64,000 bases of DNA from assembly GCF_029846715.1 (NCBI RefSeq), contig NZ_JARVWW010000009.1, positions 62,001 to 126,000 on the forward strand, read 5' to 3'. Origin of the DNA: Bradyrhizobium nivariense. GTDB taxonomy: Bacteria; Pseudomonadota; Alphaproteobacteria; Rhizobiales; Xanthobacteraceae. Below, one piece after another: positions 35,225 through 43,582 of the stretch. How positions within the stretch are numbered: position 1 is the first letter of the stretch; every line of letters starts with the position of its first letter. The notes below the pieces were generated by a model that saw only the letters and a list, made by a program, of their open reading frames with translations, ran no database searches and was not told the DNA's origin. Made by a program: the position numbers and the translations under genes.

Positions 35225-35680
35225 ATGTCGCGCGCATTGATTGAAATCGGTAGTTGCAATGTGGACCTCGAACTGCGGCCGATCGAGCCGTCCTGGATCA
35301 TCGAGGGCAATCCGGTGTCGCGCTCGCGCATCCTTTCCACCAGCGCCGACGGTACCGCTTCGACCATCATCTGGGCTTGCACCGAAGGGCGCTTCAACTG
35401 GTACTACGACATCGACGAGACGATCATGATCATGGAAGGATCGATCGTGCTTGAAAGCGACGGCATGCCGCCGAAGCGCTACGGCCCGGGCGACGTCATT
35501 TTCTTCCGCGACGGCGCGCATGCCAAATGGCATGTCGAAGGCCACGTCAAGAAGATCGCCTTCTGCCGCAAGACCAATCCCGTGATGATCGGATTCCTGA
35601 TCCGGGTCGTCAACAGGCTCAAGCGGATGTTCGTCGCCGCCGGCGAACGCCGCCCGGCCTCGCTGATGGGTGCCGGTTAG
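35225..35680 (+). CDS. Cupin-domain protein
   Basis: A 151-residue single-domain cupin: the core runs from WACTEGRFNWYYDIDETIMI to RYGPGDVIFFRDGAHAKWHV, giving the DUF861/cupin_3 pattern, in which the first metal motif is poor in histidine. The C-terminal tail (IRVVNRLKRMFVAAGERR) is basic and amphipathic. Function is unknown; it may bind a small ligand. A GGGGA ribosome site lies about seven bases before the ATG at 35225. It is monocistronic, ending in a strong hairpin. Confidence 0.75.
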   Translation: MSRALIEIGSCNVDLELRPIEPSWIIEGNPVSRSRILSTSADGTASTIIWACTEGRFNWYYDIDETIMIMEGSIVLESDGMPPKRYGPGDVIFFRDGAHAKWHVEGHVKKIAFCRKTNPVMIGFLIRVVNRLKRMFVAAGERRPASLMGAG

Positions 35681-35721
35681 AGTTCAAACAGTTTCAAGGA
35701 CGCTTCCCAGCGGTCACGACG

Positions 35722-35758
35722 GAAGAGGGGTCGGGATTCAACATCCCGGCCCCTCTTC
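35722..35758. terminator. Bidirectional terminator-like hairpin
   Basis: GAAGAGGGG-T-CGGGAT (35722-35737) pairs with ATCCCG-G-CCCCTCTTC (35743-35758): a 16-bp stem with one G-U pair and a 5-base loop. It lies between the convergent cupin and amidohydrolase genes. The A/T-rich ends of the stem give only a weak U-tract. Confidence 0.7.
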
Positions 35759-35780
35759 TCGTCACGACGGCAATCCTCTT

Positions 35781-36830
35781 TTATGGCAAATCGAGCCGGT
35801 AGACATCGCCTGCGGTCTGCGAGAACAGCGCCGTCTTCTCGGTCTCGCTCAAGGGCGCCGCGATACGCTTGAAGGCGTTGAAGATCACCTGGTAGCTGCA
35901 CTGGCCCTTGTCCGGCGGGAAATTGCTCTCGAACATCGCGCGCCTCGCGCCGAATGCCTCGATGCAAGTCTCGACATAGGGTCGCCAGGCCGCGGCAAGC
36001 TCCTCGGATGACGGTGGCCTGTCGCGCAGATGGAAGTCGTAGCCGAGCAGGCACATCGCGAGCCCGCCGAGCTTCACCACCACGTTCTCGCATTTGGCGA
36101 TCTCGCGGATCGAGGCGCGCCATTGCGGAAACACCTCCTCGCGCCGCCCGGCAAAGCGGCCGACGCCGGCCGGGCCGCCGCAATGGTCGAGCACAATCCT
36201 GGTGTCGGGAAAGGCGCGGGCGAGTTCGGTCAGTTCGCCGATCTGGGGGTGAAACAGCCAGGCATCGAAGCTGAGATTCAGCGGGGCGAGACAGGCAAAG
36301 CCTTTGCGGAAGGCCGGGTCCCGCAAAAGTCCCTTCGGCCGGTTCGCATACATGCCGGCGACGACGGGGTCCTCGTCCCAGGCCGAGGAATGCCGGATGC
36401 CGCGGAAGCGACCGTTGCCCGCCGCGATCTCGGCCTCCAGCACCGGTTTTGCGGCATCGCCGAGCAGCAGATTGACGTGGCTGACGATGCCGGCGCAGAT
36501 CGCGGCCTTGCCGTAGCCGCCGCTGGCGCTCATCGCGGCGACGCCGTTGGCGAACTCGACTTCGCCGACGGGCCGGAGCGCCTCGGGCCCGTGCGCACGA
36601 TACATCGAGCGGCAGTCGACATAGACGGTGGCGATGATGTTGTGGCCGGAGGCGATATCGGCCGCCATCTCCTCGATCAGATAGCGGTGCCCGCGATTCC
36701 AGAGATGGTGATGGGGATCGACGATCGGCCGTAACGGATCGATGATCTCCTCCTGATGCAGCGCGAGCCAGTCCTCGCGCGGCTCGACGAATAGCCCGCT
36801 CGTATTGGCGGGCAGACCGCTTGCAGCCAT
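35781..36830 (-). CDS. Amidohydrolase-2 family TIM-barrel hydrolase
   Basis: A 349-residue cytoplasmic enzyme of the amidohydrolase_2 family (COG3618-like lactonases and decarboxylases). It has the metal-site start VDPHHHLW (about 37-44), RGIRHS, the strand VLDHCGGPAG, and ending MFESNFPPDKGQ, the typical last barrel strand. The ATG at 36830 follows GGGAG by nine bases. A sugar lactone or dicarboxylate substrate is plausible, but neighbours give no hint. Confidence 0.85.
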   Translation of the reverse strand: MAASGLPANTSGLFVEPREDWLALHQEEIIDPLRPIVDPHHHLWNRGHRYLIEEMAADIASGHNIIATVYVDCRSMYRAHGPEALRPVGEVEFANGVAAMSASGGYGKAAICAGIVSHVNLLLGDAAKPVLEAEIAAGNGRFRGIRHSSAWDEDPVVAGMYANRPKGLLRDPAFRKGFACLAPLNLSFDAWLFHPQIGELTELARAFPDTRIVLDHCGGPAGVGRFAGRREEVFPQWRASIREIAKCENVVVKLGGLAMCLLGYDFHLRDRPPSSEELAAAWRPYVETCIEAFGARRAMFESNFPPDKGQCSYQVIFNAFKRIAAPLSETEKTALFSQTAGDVYRLDLP

Positions 36831-36947
36831 CGGCGTTCGCTCCCTTTGTGTAGGCTTCTTGGGCCGGGAGCCTAGCATCTCGTCCTCGCACGCAGCAGCG
36901 CGCGTTGCGCAACCGCACCCGTCGTCGCGGGCACAGCGGCGCCGTCA

Positions 36948-37469
36948 TCAACCCTTGCGCCGCTTCGCCCTCACGTCGACCACCAGTCGCCAATCGGTTG
37001 CGGCAGCCGCCTTGACCTCGCCGAGCCAGTGGAAGCGATCCTCGGTGATCTCTGTAAAGCTCCAGCGCGTCAGGTCGCCGGCCTCGGTCGTGCCTTCCTG
37101 CACGATGTCGGCATCGCGCGGACGGCCGATCTGCTGGCGGAATATGCAGCGGCCGGGGTCGAACCAGGAAATCCGCCATGCATCGATGGTCGGATCGTAG
37201 ACCCGCAGCGTGGTGCCGTACCAATTGCCGGCGATCGGCAAGGCCGGGCTGCCAGCCGGGCGCGGAATGATCCAGATGTCCTGCACGGCGCGGCCCTCCA
37301 GCACCCAGCCGAAATGGATTTCGCCGTGCGCGGTGTGTTTCGTCCCATCAGGCCCATGGGCGGTGATCTCGGCGTCCCAGTCGCCGACGAAGCGGCCATA
37401 AAGCTGGAGCGCCGCCGCGTGCTCGGGGTTCGGTCCGTCCGCGTGCAATAATCTCGCAAAGTCTGTCAT
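36948..37469 (-). CDS. DUF1579-like hypothetical protein
   Basis: A 173-residue soluble protein with a beta-rich lipocalin-like pattern: YGRFVGDWDAEITAHGPDG, HFGWVLEGRAVQDIWIIP, GTTLRVYDPTIDAWRISW and FTEITEDRFHWLGEV. This series is typical of DUF1579 and related ligand-binding barrels. No signal peptide. It stands between the amidohydrolase and a drug/metabolite exporter, both leftward, with gaps of about 117 and 75 bases. Role unknown. Confidence 0.7.
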   Translation of the reverse strand: MTDFARLLHADGPNPEHAAALQLYGRFVGDWDAEITAHGPDGTKHTAHGEIHFGWVLEGRAVQDIWIIPRPAGSPALPIAGNWYGTTLRVYDPTIDAWRISWFDPGRCIFRQQIGRPRDADIVQEGTTEAGDLTRWSFTEITEDRFHWLGEVKAAAATDWRLVVDVRAKRRKG

Positions 37470-37544
37470 GTCGATCTCCTGTTGTCAGGAGATCAGCACG
37501 ACCGGCCGATGGCCGGCTTGGAGAAAATTGCGCAGCGCCGGCCG

Positions 37545-38489
37545 TCAAGTCTTGTTGGGCGACAGATGCCCTATGCCGGGATTGGGCTTATCGTTCGTTC
37601 GTCGGCTCGTCGAGCGTTCGGCGAGCCAAATGACGATGACGTAGACAATGACGAGACCCGCACCAAGCAGCATCACGCGCGAAAATGGTTCGCTCAGCAC
37701 GACAGTGCCGAGCAGCACAGCGATCACCGGGTTGACGAAAGTGTAGGTCGACACCAACGAGGTCGAGACGTTTTCCAGGAGCCAGTTATAGGCGACGAAT
37801 CCGATCACGCTGCCAGAGATGATCAGCCAAAGCGCCGCTGCAAGCGAAGTCAGCGAAACGTCGCTCGGCCTGAAGTTTCCGATCTCGCCTGTCAGCCAAC
37901 TGATCGCGAACAACACGGCGCCGCCGATCGAAAGCTGCATGCCCGAAAGCAGGATAGCGGATGCCTGGCTCGACATGCTCCGGGACAAGACGGTCCCGGC
38001 CGACCATGACAAGGCCGCAGCCAGCAGCCAGACGACGGGAAGGATGCTGATGCCAGCCTGCTCGACGTTTTGCCACGCCACGAGTCCGACGCCGAAGAAG
38101 CCCGGCACGAGAGCGAGCAGGGCGAGGGGCTTCGGTCGCCGATCGCCGGGCAACAAGACATCAATCAGCAGGATCCAGAACGGGATCGTGGCCAGCACGA
38201 TGGCCGCCACGCCCGAAGGAACCGATTGCTGCGCGAAGGCGAGTACGCCGTGGCAGCCGACAAAGAAGAGGAGCCCGCACAGGCTCGCCCTTACCCACGC
38301 CTGCGAGGATACGTTCGCGACCTCACCGCCACTCATGGCCAACAACAAGATGCCGCCACAGAACGAACGTAGCGCCATCAGCAGAAATGGCGGAATCGAT
38401 TTCAGGCCCAACGTGATGGCGAAGTAGGTGGAACCCCACAGCAGGTAAATGGCCGCGAATGAGCCTATGACCAGCAACCTTCTGCTCAT
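37545..38489 (-). CDS. EamA/DMT-family transporter
   Basis: A 314-residue inner-membrane exporter of the drug/metabolite transporter superfamily, with ten hydrophobic helices in two EamA halves. The first begins YLLWGSTYFAITLGLKSIPP, a YedA/RhaT-like motif; the second contains WLIISGSVIGFVAYNWLL and TYTFVNPVIAVLLGTVVLSE. The ATG at 38489 is chosen because GGAG lies six bases upstream; the longer frame begins at 38525. The substrate, perhaps amino acids or metabolites, is unknown. Confidence 0.9.
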   Translation of the reverse strand: MSRRLLVIGSFAAIYLLWGSTYFAITLGLKSIPPFLLMALRSFCGGILLLAMSGGEVANVSSQAWVRASLCGLLFFVGCHGVLAFAQQSVPSGVAAIVLATIPFWILLIDVLLPGDRRPKPLALLALVPGFFGVGLVAWQNVEQAGISILPVVWLLAAALSWSAGTVLSRSMSSQASAILLSGMQLSIGGAVLFAISWLTGEIGNFRPSDVSLTSLAAALWLIISGSVIGFVAYNWLLENVSTSLVSTYTFVNPVIAVLLGTVVLSEPFSRVMLLGAGLVIVYVIVIWLAERSTSRRTNDKPNPGIGHLSPNKT

Positions 38490-38559
38490 GATTGCTCCGA
38501 TCGAAAATGATCTCGAAGCAACCAAGTCGGAGGAGGCTCATGCGTTCCGGCTTCGCGCG

Positions 38560-39372
38560 TCAGACGCCGTCGAGGATGATCACCGTCGGCTTCGACGGCA
38601 GCGCATCCCGCGACATCCGGAAACTGCGCTCCATGCGCCGGTCGATCTCGAACTGCTGGCCGATGCGTTGCATGAAATCGTCGAGCGGCGTGGCGAAGCG
38701 GTGCATCGGCAGCACCACCGAGGCGCGCAGCCGCTTGGTGATCTCGGAGACGCCATCGAGCGACATGGTGTAGGTGCCGTCGATCGGCACCATCACGATG
38801 TCGAGCCGCCCGATCTGGGCAAAATGGCTGTCGTCGAGCTTGTGGTGGAGATGGCCGAGATGGCCGATGCAGAGGCCCGCGACCTCGAAGATGAAGATCG
38901 AATTGCCGTCGCGGATCATGTCGGCACCGGAATCGTCGCCGAAATAGCGGCGGATGTCGGTGGTGACGTTGCGGATGAAGGTGTCGCCGATGCGTTCGGA
39001 CACGATGGCCGGCTTGCCGTCCTCGCCCCAGCCATGCAGCACATGAGGAATGCGCTTGTCGGGATATAGAGAGTAGTGCGTGCTGTGAGCCCGGTTCATG
39101 GTGACGACATCGGGCAGCCGTCCGACCTGGTAGGCGCCGCTATAGTCGGTGGCGATGCGTAAGCCGCCGGGCGTGTCGATGAAATAGGTGGAATGGCCGG
39201 CATAGGTGATCTGGACTTCAGCCGAGGCAGCGGCCTGCCGGAACGCGACCGGCGTCACGCGGGGTGCCGCATTCGCCATCGCCAGGCATTCGCTGCGCTG
39301 GGGCTGCTGGGCGAGGGCAGGTGTAGCCAGCCAACCGAGAAACGCAAAAGCCGTCAGCAATGGTCGAATCAT
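38560..39372 (-). CDS. Exported MBL-fold protein with altered metal motif
   Basis: A 270-residue protein with a Sec signal (IRPLLTAFAFLGWLATPALA) and an UlaG-like metallo-beta-lactamase fold (ITYAGHSTYFIDTPGGLRIA, HLGHLHHKLDD, VLPMHRF). The usual HxHxDH is replaced by AHSTHYS, so the zinc site is incomplete or different. It may have lost hydrolase activity or use one metal. The start at 39372 is set by the signal peptide. Neighbours do not suggest a substrate. Confidence 0.78.
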   Translation of the reverse strand: MIRPLLTAFAFLGWLATPALAQQPQRSECLAMANAAPRVTPVAFRQAAASAEVQITYAGHSTYFIDTPGGLRIATDYSGAYQVGRLPDVVTMNRAHSTHYSLYPDKRIPHVLHGWGEDGKPAIVSERIGDTFIRNVTTDIRRYFGDDSGADMIRDGNSIFIFEVAGLCIGHLGHLHHKLDDSHFAQIGRLDIVMVPIDGTYTMSLDGVSEITKRLRASVVLPMHRFATPLDDFMQRIGQQFEIDRRMERSFRMSRDALPSKPTVIILDGV

Positions 39373-39431
39373 GCAGAACCGTCCGCCGCTCATCGACGAT
39401 CTACTGAGTGTATCTACGAATTATCCTCGCG

Positions 39432-39836
39432 TCATGTGGAGCTGGGCAGCCGCGCCAACCCGCCGCTTGCCTCGATCAGTTTCACGGCCTTCTTGTCGAA
39501 AGAAACGAAGGTATCGGCTCCAAGCCAGTTGCCCTCGTGGGCGATGACGCCGTCCGCGAAATCGCCTCCGGCATCAAGGAAAGCCAATCCAGCCTCGGCT
39601 GCGGGTCGGTCGACAACCGCATTGGAGGCATTGATCAAGTGCCGGATCGAAGCCGTGATATTCTCGGCAGAAGTATTGTAGCCTCGTGAGAGGACCCAGG
39701 CCAATTCGCACAGTGCAGGGATCGAGATGGCTATTATGTCTGCCTTCTCGAGAAGCGCTTCGGCCGCCTCGCTCTGTTCGGGATCATCTCCGACCAGAAC
39801 CCGCACCAGGACGTTGGTGTCGGGTGTTATCTTCAT
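39432..39836 (-). CDS. PIN-domain ribonuclease toxin, VapC-like
   Basis: A 134-residue PIN-domain protein. Acidic residues of the nuclease site are visible: Asp6 in TPDTNVLVR, Glu near 44 in PALCELAWVL, and a pair around DAGGDFADGVIA followed by FVSFDKKA. VapC toxins cleave RNA and are blocked by the partner antitoxin. The start overlaps the antitoxin stop as ATGA, giving coupled translation. All expected parts look intact. Confidence 0.9.
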   Translation of the reverse strand: MKITPDTNVLVRVLVGDDPEQSEAAEALLEKADIIAISIPALCELAWVLSRGYNTSAENITASIRHLINASNAVVDRPAAEAGLAFLDAGGDFADGVIAHEGNWLGADTFVSFDKKAVKLIEASGGLARLPSST

Positions 39837-40087
39837 CGCTTGCCGGCCCAGCCGTCAGCAATGACTTCGTTCATCTCCTCGATCGACAGCGACCGATCGT
39901 TCGTTTTTCCTTTCAGGAAGCCGAACGCGTCCGAAATCTTTCCGATGGGCCGAGCTGCCTTAACCTCAACTCGCCCCCCAGGAAGCTTTTCGATCGAGAT
40001 CTTGTCGCCCGGATGCACACCGAGGTGCTCCAGGAGATCCTTCCGCAGCGTAACCTGCCCCTTTGCCGTGACAGTAAGCGTGCCCAT
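39833..40087 (-). CDS. AbrB/SpoVT-family antitoxin, VapB-like
   Basis: An 84-residue antitoxin. The N-terminal half is the AbrB swapped-hairpin DNA-binding domain (LTVTAKGQVTLRKDLLEHLGVHPGDKI in two parts), the C-terminal half is a tail that should bind the toxin (DRSLSIEEMNEVIADGWAGKR). The ATG at 40087 matches the family start; the longer frame to 40171 crosses the operator. It binds its own promoter in known systems, and a perfect inverted repeat lies 27 bases upstream. Confidence 0.9.
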   Translation of the reverse strand: MGTLTVTAKGQVTLRKDLLEHLGVHPGDKISIEKLPGGRVEVKAARPIGKISDAFGFLKGKTNDRSLSIEEMNEVIADGWAGKR

Positions 40088-40113
40088 GGGAGCCTCAATC
40101 CTTGATACTCGAT

Positions 40114-40137
40114 AAGTAAGGCAATCTCGCCTTACTT
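40114..40137 (-). promoter_or_regulatory. Operator and promoter of the vapBC-type pair
   Basis: AAGTAAGGC-AATCTC-GCCTTACTT is a perfect 9-bp inverted repeat. On the minus strand it lies between a possible -35 TTGAAA and a -10-like TACTTA, 17 bases apart. It is therefore placed for autorepression by the toxin-antitoxin complex. Confidence 0.7.
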
Positions 40138-40167
40138 TCAAGTAAAGACACCAAGCAAAGGCAGCCC

Positions 40168-41694
40168 TCACTCACGTCTTGGGCTGAACTTCCAGGTGAT
40201 GGCGACGAGGCTCGCCGTGATCAGGCCGCTGACGAGACCGGCGATGGGCAGCGCGAGCAGCAGCGCAGCGCTCGCAGCCCAGCCGATCGAGGAGAACGCC
40301 TCGGCGAAGGTTGCAAGCCGCGAGGAGGTCTGGCGGCGGCGGAATTGGCTGCGCCGGGCCTGCACCCGGAACCAGAGCTGGATCGCGGTGGCGGAGGCGG
40401 CGCTGACGATGACCGCACCGGCGCTGACGGCGGCCTGGAACGGCGAGGCAAAGGCGAGCGCTGCGATCAGCGGGCAGAAGATGACGGCGACCGCGATCAG
40501 CACCACCTCGATCTTGGCGCGGATGACGCTGGACGGCGTCAATGGCGCGGTCGCAACCAGATCGGGCGCGTCCTCACCCGAGATCGTCAGCCAGGCAAGC
40601 CCGCCGGCGAGCTGGCCCGCCGCCATGACGATGACGGGCGTGATCAGCGTCAGCGCCGCGGAGCTGTCGGCAAAGCTGCGCCACAGCAGCAGCGCCGGCG
40701 GCACCAGATAGAGCAGCTGCATCAGCGTCTGCGAGATCAGCCAGGGATCGCGCCAGAGCAGCGAAAATTCCTTGCGCCGCAGCGCCTGCTGCCGCGATCC
40801 ACGGCGGAACGGGCGCTCCTTCGCACTTCGACGGCCGGACGCGCCATAGGCGGCGGCATCGATCGCGGTGTCTGCAAAGCGACCCGAGAAGATCGCCATG
40901 ACGCTTCCGAGCAGCACGAGTCCGAGCGCCAGCAGCAGCAGCAGCGCTTCGCTGTCGCCCATCGTCGCCCGCGCCGGCCACCACCAGATGCTATCGACAT
41001 CGGGCGCGTAGTCGGCCATCGTGCCGGAGGTCAGGATGGTGAAGCGCGACAGCGTGCCGTAGGACATGATCGCCGCGACCTGGAGCGCGATCACGAAGCC
41101 GGCGCCGATGATCGCGGCCAGGATCTGCGCGACAAACCGTGTCCGCGCCGGGCCGATCAAGCGGAACAGAAGGATGGTGACCGCAATCGCGATCGCCGCG
41201 GCCGACAGGCCCATCGCGACGACGACGCCGAACGCCGCCAGCCAGCGTGTGCCGCCCCCGAACACCAGCACGTCGATGAAGGGCGTCGAGAACAGCAGCG
41301 CCATCACCGTGACGGTGAGCGCGATCGCGGCGATGCGCACCGAGAACAGATTGGCCAGCGTCGCGGGCGAGGACATGATGAGGTCGAGATCGGCGCGAGC
41401 GTAAAACACCCGCGTCACCGATTCGATCGCCTGTGACAACATCAGCGTCCAGGCGAGAAAAATCGTCGCCGAGATCACGATCAGCGACGATTTGTCGAGC
41501 GGCAGTTGCAGGTCGGCGAAGCGGCCGATCACCGCCCAGGCCGGCACGTGCAGCAGCGCTGCGAAGAACACCAGGCCGACGACTGCCGCACGCGCCCGTT
41601 TGCGCCGCCCGCCGGTCATCATGGCGAGCCATTCGCGCCAGGCGAGCCGGAGCTCGTGGCGGGCGAACCAGGAGAGCGCGGTGGCCGAGCTCAT
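40168..41694 (-). CDS. ABC-2 type exporter permease
   Basis: A 508-residue inner-membrane protein with about twelve hydrophobic segments and no ATPase motif. It forms an exporter with the ATPase encoded just upstream, which overlaps its start by ATGA. The first helices (AAVVGLVFFAALLHVPAWAV) and the large central cytoplasmic stretch are typical of a putative ABC-2 permease family found in alphaproteobacteria. The substrate is unknown. Confidence 0.85.
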   Translation of the reverse strand: MSSATALSWFARHELRLAWREWLAMMTGGRRKRARAAVVGLVFFAALLHVPAWAVIGRFADLQLPLDKSSLIVISATIFLAWTLMLSQAIESVTRVFYARADLDLIMSSPATLANLFSVRIAAIALTVTVMALLFSTPFIDVLVFGGGTRWLAAFGVVVAMGLSAAAIAIAVTILLFRLIGPARTRFVAQILAAIIGAGFVIALQVAAIMSYGTLSRFTILTSGTMADYAPDVDSIWWWPARATMGDSEALLLLLALGLVLLGSVMAIFSGRFADTAIDAAAYGASGRRSAKERPFRRGSRQQALRRKEFSLLWRDPWLISQTLMQLLYLVPPALLLWRSFADSSAALTLITPVIVMAAGQLAGGLAWLTISGEDAPDLVATAPLTPSSVIRAKIEVVLIAVAVIFCPLIAALAFASPFQAAVSAGAVIVSAASATAIQLWFRVQARRSQFRRRQTSSRLATFAEAFSSIGWAASAALLLALPIAGLVSGLITASLVAITWKFSPRRE

Positions 41695-42440
41695 GCGGCT
41701 TCCGGAAGCGTCACCAGCGCGATGAAGAGATCTTCCAGGCTGGTGTCGGCATGGCCGTTCTGCTGGCGCAGCTCGGTCAGTGTGCCCTCGGCGACCAGGC
41801 GCCCGGCCGCGATCACGCCGATGCGGTCGGCCATGCGTTCGGCGACCTCGAGAATATGCGTGGTCATGATGACGGTGCAGCCGGCGCGCACGCGATCGCT
41901 CAGCAATCCCTTCACGTGGCGGGCGGAGACGGCGTCCAGCCCGGTCAGCGGTTCGTCCAGAATGATGAGGCGGGGATCGTGCACCAGTGCGCCGGCGAGA
42001 GCGACCTTCTGGCGCATGCCCTTGGAAAAGCCCTCGCAGCGTTCGTGCCGGTGCGGCTCGAGCCCGAGCGAGCTCAACAGCTCCTGCGCGACCGGTTCCG
42101 AGACCGATGGCGCGATGCCCCAGAGCCCGGCGACGAATTCGAGGTACTCAAGCGGAGTGAGCTTGTCATAGATCATGGGCTCGTCGGAGACCCACGCCAT
42201 CACCTGCTTGGCGGCGACGGGGTTTTGGAGCGCATCGATGCCGAAGATCGAGACCGCGCCGGCATCGGGCCGCAGCAGGCCTGCGACCATGCGCAAAGTG
42301 GTGGTCTTGCCGGCGCCATTGGGGCCGACCAGCGCATAGAATTCGCCTGCATGGATGGTGAGATCGAGGCTATCGACCGCCAGGCGGTCAAAACGCTTCG
42401 TTAACCCCAGGACTTCGAGCGCCGAGTCGTCCGGCTTCAT
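41691..42440 (-). CDS. ABC exporter ATP-binding protein
   Basis: A 249-residue ATPase with Walker A GPNGAGKT (39-46), a signature written FSKGMRQKVA in place of LSGGQ, Walker B LIILDEPLTGLD and the switch histidine in MTTHILE. This variant is normal in the CcmA/DrrA-type exporter subfamily. The ATG at 42440 follows AAGGTGG; two upstream starts (42464, 42518) are possible but weaker. Partner: the ABC-2 permease, translationally coupled. Confidence 0.92.
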   Translation of the reverse strand: MKPDDSALEVLGLTKRFDRLAVDSLDLTIHAGEFYALVGPNGAGKTTTLRMVAGLLRPDAGAVSIFGIDALQNPVAAKQVMAWVSDEPMIYDKLTPLEYLEFVAGLWGIAPSVSEPVAQELLSSLGLEPHRHERCEGFSKGMRQKVALAGALVHDPRLIILDEPLTGLDAVSARHVKGLLSDRVRAGCTVIMTTHILEVAERMADRIGVIAAGRLVAEGTLTELRQQNGHADTSLEDLFIALVTLPEAA

Positions 42441-42559
42441 GACGGCCACCTTGCGGTTTTGCATCGCTCGCGACCATGACCCGAAGATATTTCGGCACCG
42501 TGAATCGCGCTGCCGCAAATTGCGTCATCCGGATTGGACTAAAGGCAAGTCACCGTTTG

Positions 42560-42588
42560 TTGACAGCGCTTGGCGGTTCAGGCTGAAT
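42560..42588 (+). promoter_or_regulatory. Possible promoter of the liv operon
   Basis: TTGACA (42560-42565) is an ideal -35 box; 17 bases later stands CTGAAT (42583-42588), a poor -10. It faces the livH start at 42702 and is the best candidate in the divergent gap. Low confidence because of the -10 element. Confidence 0.3.
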
Positions 42589-42701
42589 TGGCGAAGGGAC
42601 GAATGGCGCGAACGCGGCGAAACGACTGCGTAGCGACTGAACACAAGATGCGGCAAGGCGGTCAGGAAGAACCGCCGGTTGTATCGGGAGGATGCGCGGC
42701 G

Positions 42702-43577
42702 ATGCTGGATTTCGTTCAGCAGCTGGTCAGCGGTGTTGCGCTCGGCTGCGTCTACGGCCTGATCGCGCTCGGCTTCGTGCTCGTCTACAAGGCCACCGAG
42801 GTCGTCAATTTCGCCCAGGGCGATTTGATGATGCTGGGCGGCTTCTTTGCCTTCACCTTCATCGGCATGATGGGCCTGAACTACTGGGTCGGCTTTGCCG
42901 GTGCGGTAGCCGCCATGGCGCTGTTCGGCATGCTGGCGGAGCGCGTGGTGGTGCGGCCGATTCTCGGCTATCCGCAATTCTCCATCATCATGGCCACCAT
43001 CGGGCTCGGCTATTTTCTGCGCTCAGTCTCCGGCATGATCTGGGGCACCGACGATTTCAAGATCGACACGCCGTTCAGCCAGGGCGTGCTCCGGATCGGC
43101 TCGCTGGTGCTCGCCGATGACAAGCTCTCGGTGATCGCGGCGACGGTCATCCTGTGCACGCTGCTCTGGCTGTTCTTCAACAAGACCACGCTCGGCACCG
43201 CGATGCGCGCCAGTTCCGAGAACATGCTGGCAGCCTATTACATGGGCATCCCGGTCAAGCGCGTGGTGTCGATCGTCTGGGCGATCAGCGCGGCGGTTGC
43301 GACCTGCGCCGGCGTGCTGCTGGCGCCGATCACATTCATCCATTCCAACGTTGGTCTCGTGCTCGGCCTGAAGGCGTTCCCGGCCGCCGTGCTCGGCGGC
43401 TTCGGATCGATCCCCGGCGCGGTCGTCGGCGGCGTGCTGATCGGCGTGATCGAGAGCATGGCCGGCTTCTATCTGGCCGAGGGCTGGAAGGACGTCGCGC
43501 CCTATATCGTGCTGCTCGCCGTGCTCCTGCTCAAGCCCGAGGGCCTGTTCGGCCGTCACGTCCGCAAGAAGGTCTGA
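42702..43577 (+). CDS. livH: Branched-chain-type ABC importer permease, LivH-like
   Basis: A 291-residue inner-membrane permease of the hydrophobic-amino-acid (HAAT) family with about eight helices. Marks are LGCVYGLIALGFVLVYKATE, VNFAQGDLMMLGGF, MRASSENMLAAYYMGI and LGGFGSIPGAVVGG. The ATG at 42702 follows GGGAGG, and the longer frame to 42570 adds an unconserved leader. First gene of a livHMGF-ligase-binding protein operon. The substrate may be branched-chain amino acids, but the linked acyl-CoA ligase suggests an acid such as an aromatic or fatty acid. Confidence 0.92.
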   Translation: MLDFVQQLVSGVALGCVYGLIALGFVLVYKATEVVNFAQGDLMMLGGFFAFTFIGMMGLNYWVGFAGAVAAMALFGMLAERVVVRPILGYPQFSIIMATIGLGYFLRSVSGMIWGTDDFKIDTPFSQGVLRIGSLVLADDKLSVIAATVILCTLLWLFFNKTTLGTAMRASSENMLAAYYMGIPVKRVVSIVWAISAAVATCAGVLLAPITFIHSNVGLVLGLKAFPAAVLGGFGSIPGAVVGGVLIGVIESMAGFYLAEGWKDVAPYIVLLAVLLLKPEGLFGRHVRKKV

Positions 43578-43582
43578 ACGCC

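Noticed and set aside
35677..37224. Long leftward frame overlapping the amidohydrolase gene in another phase
   Set aside because: Arginine-rich out-of-frame translation of the amidohydrolase and the DUF1579-like gene, no start signal.
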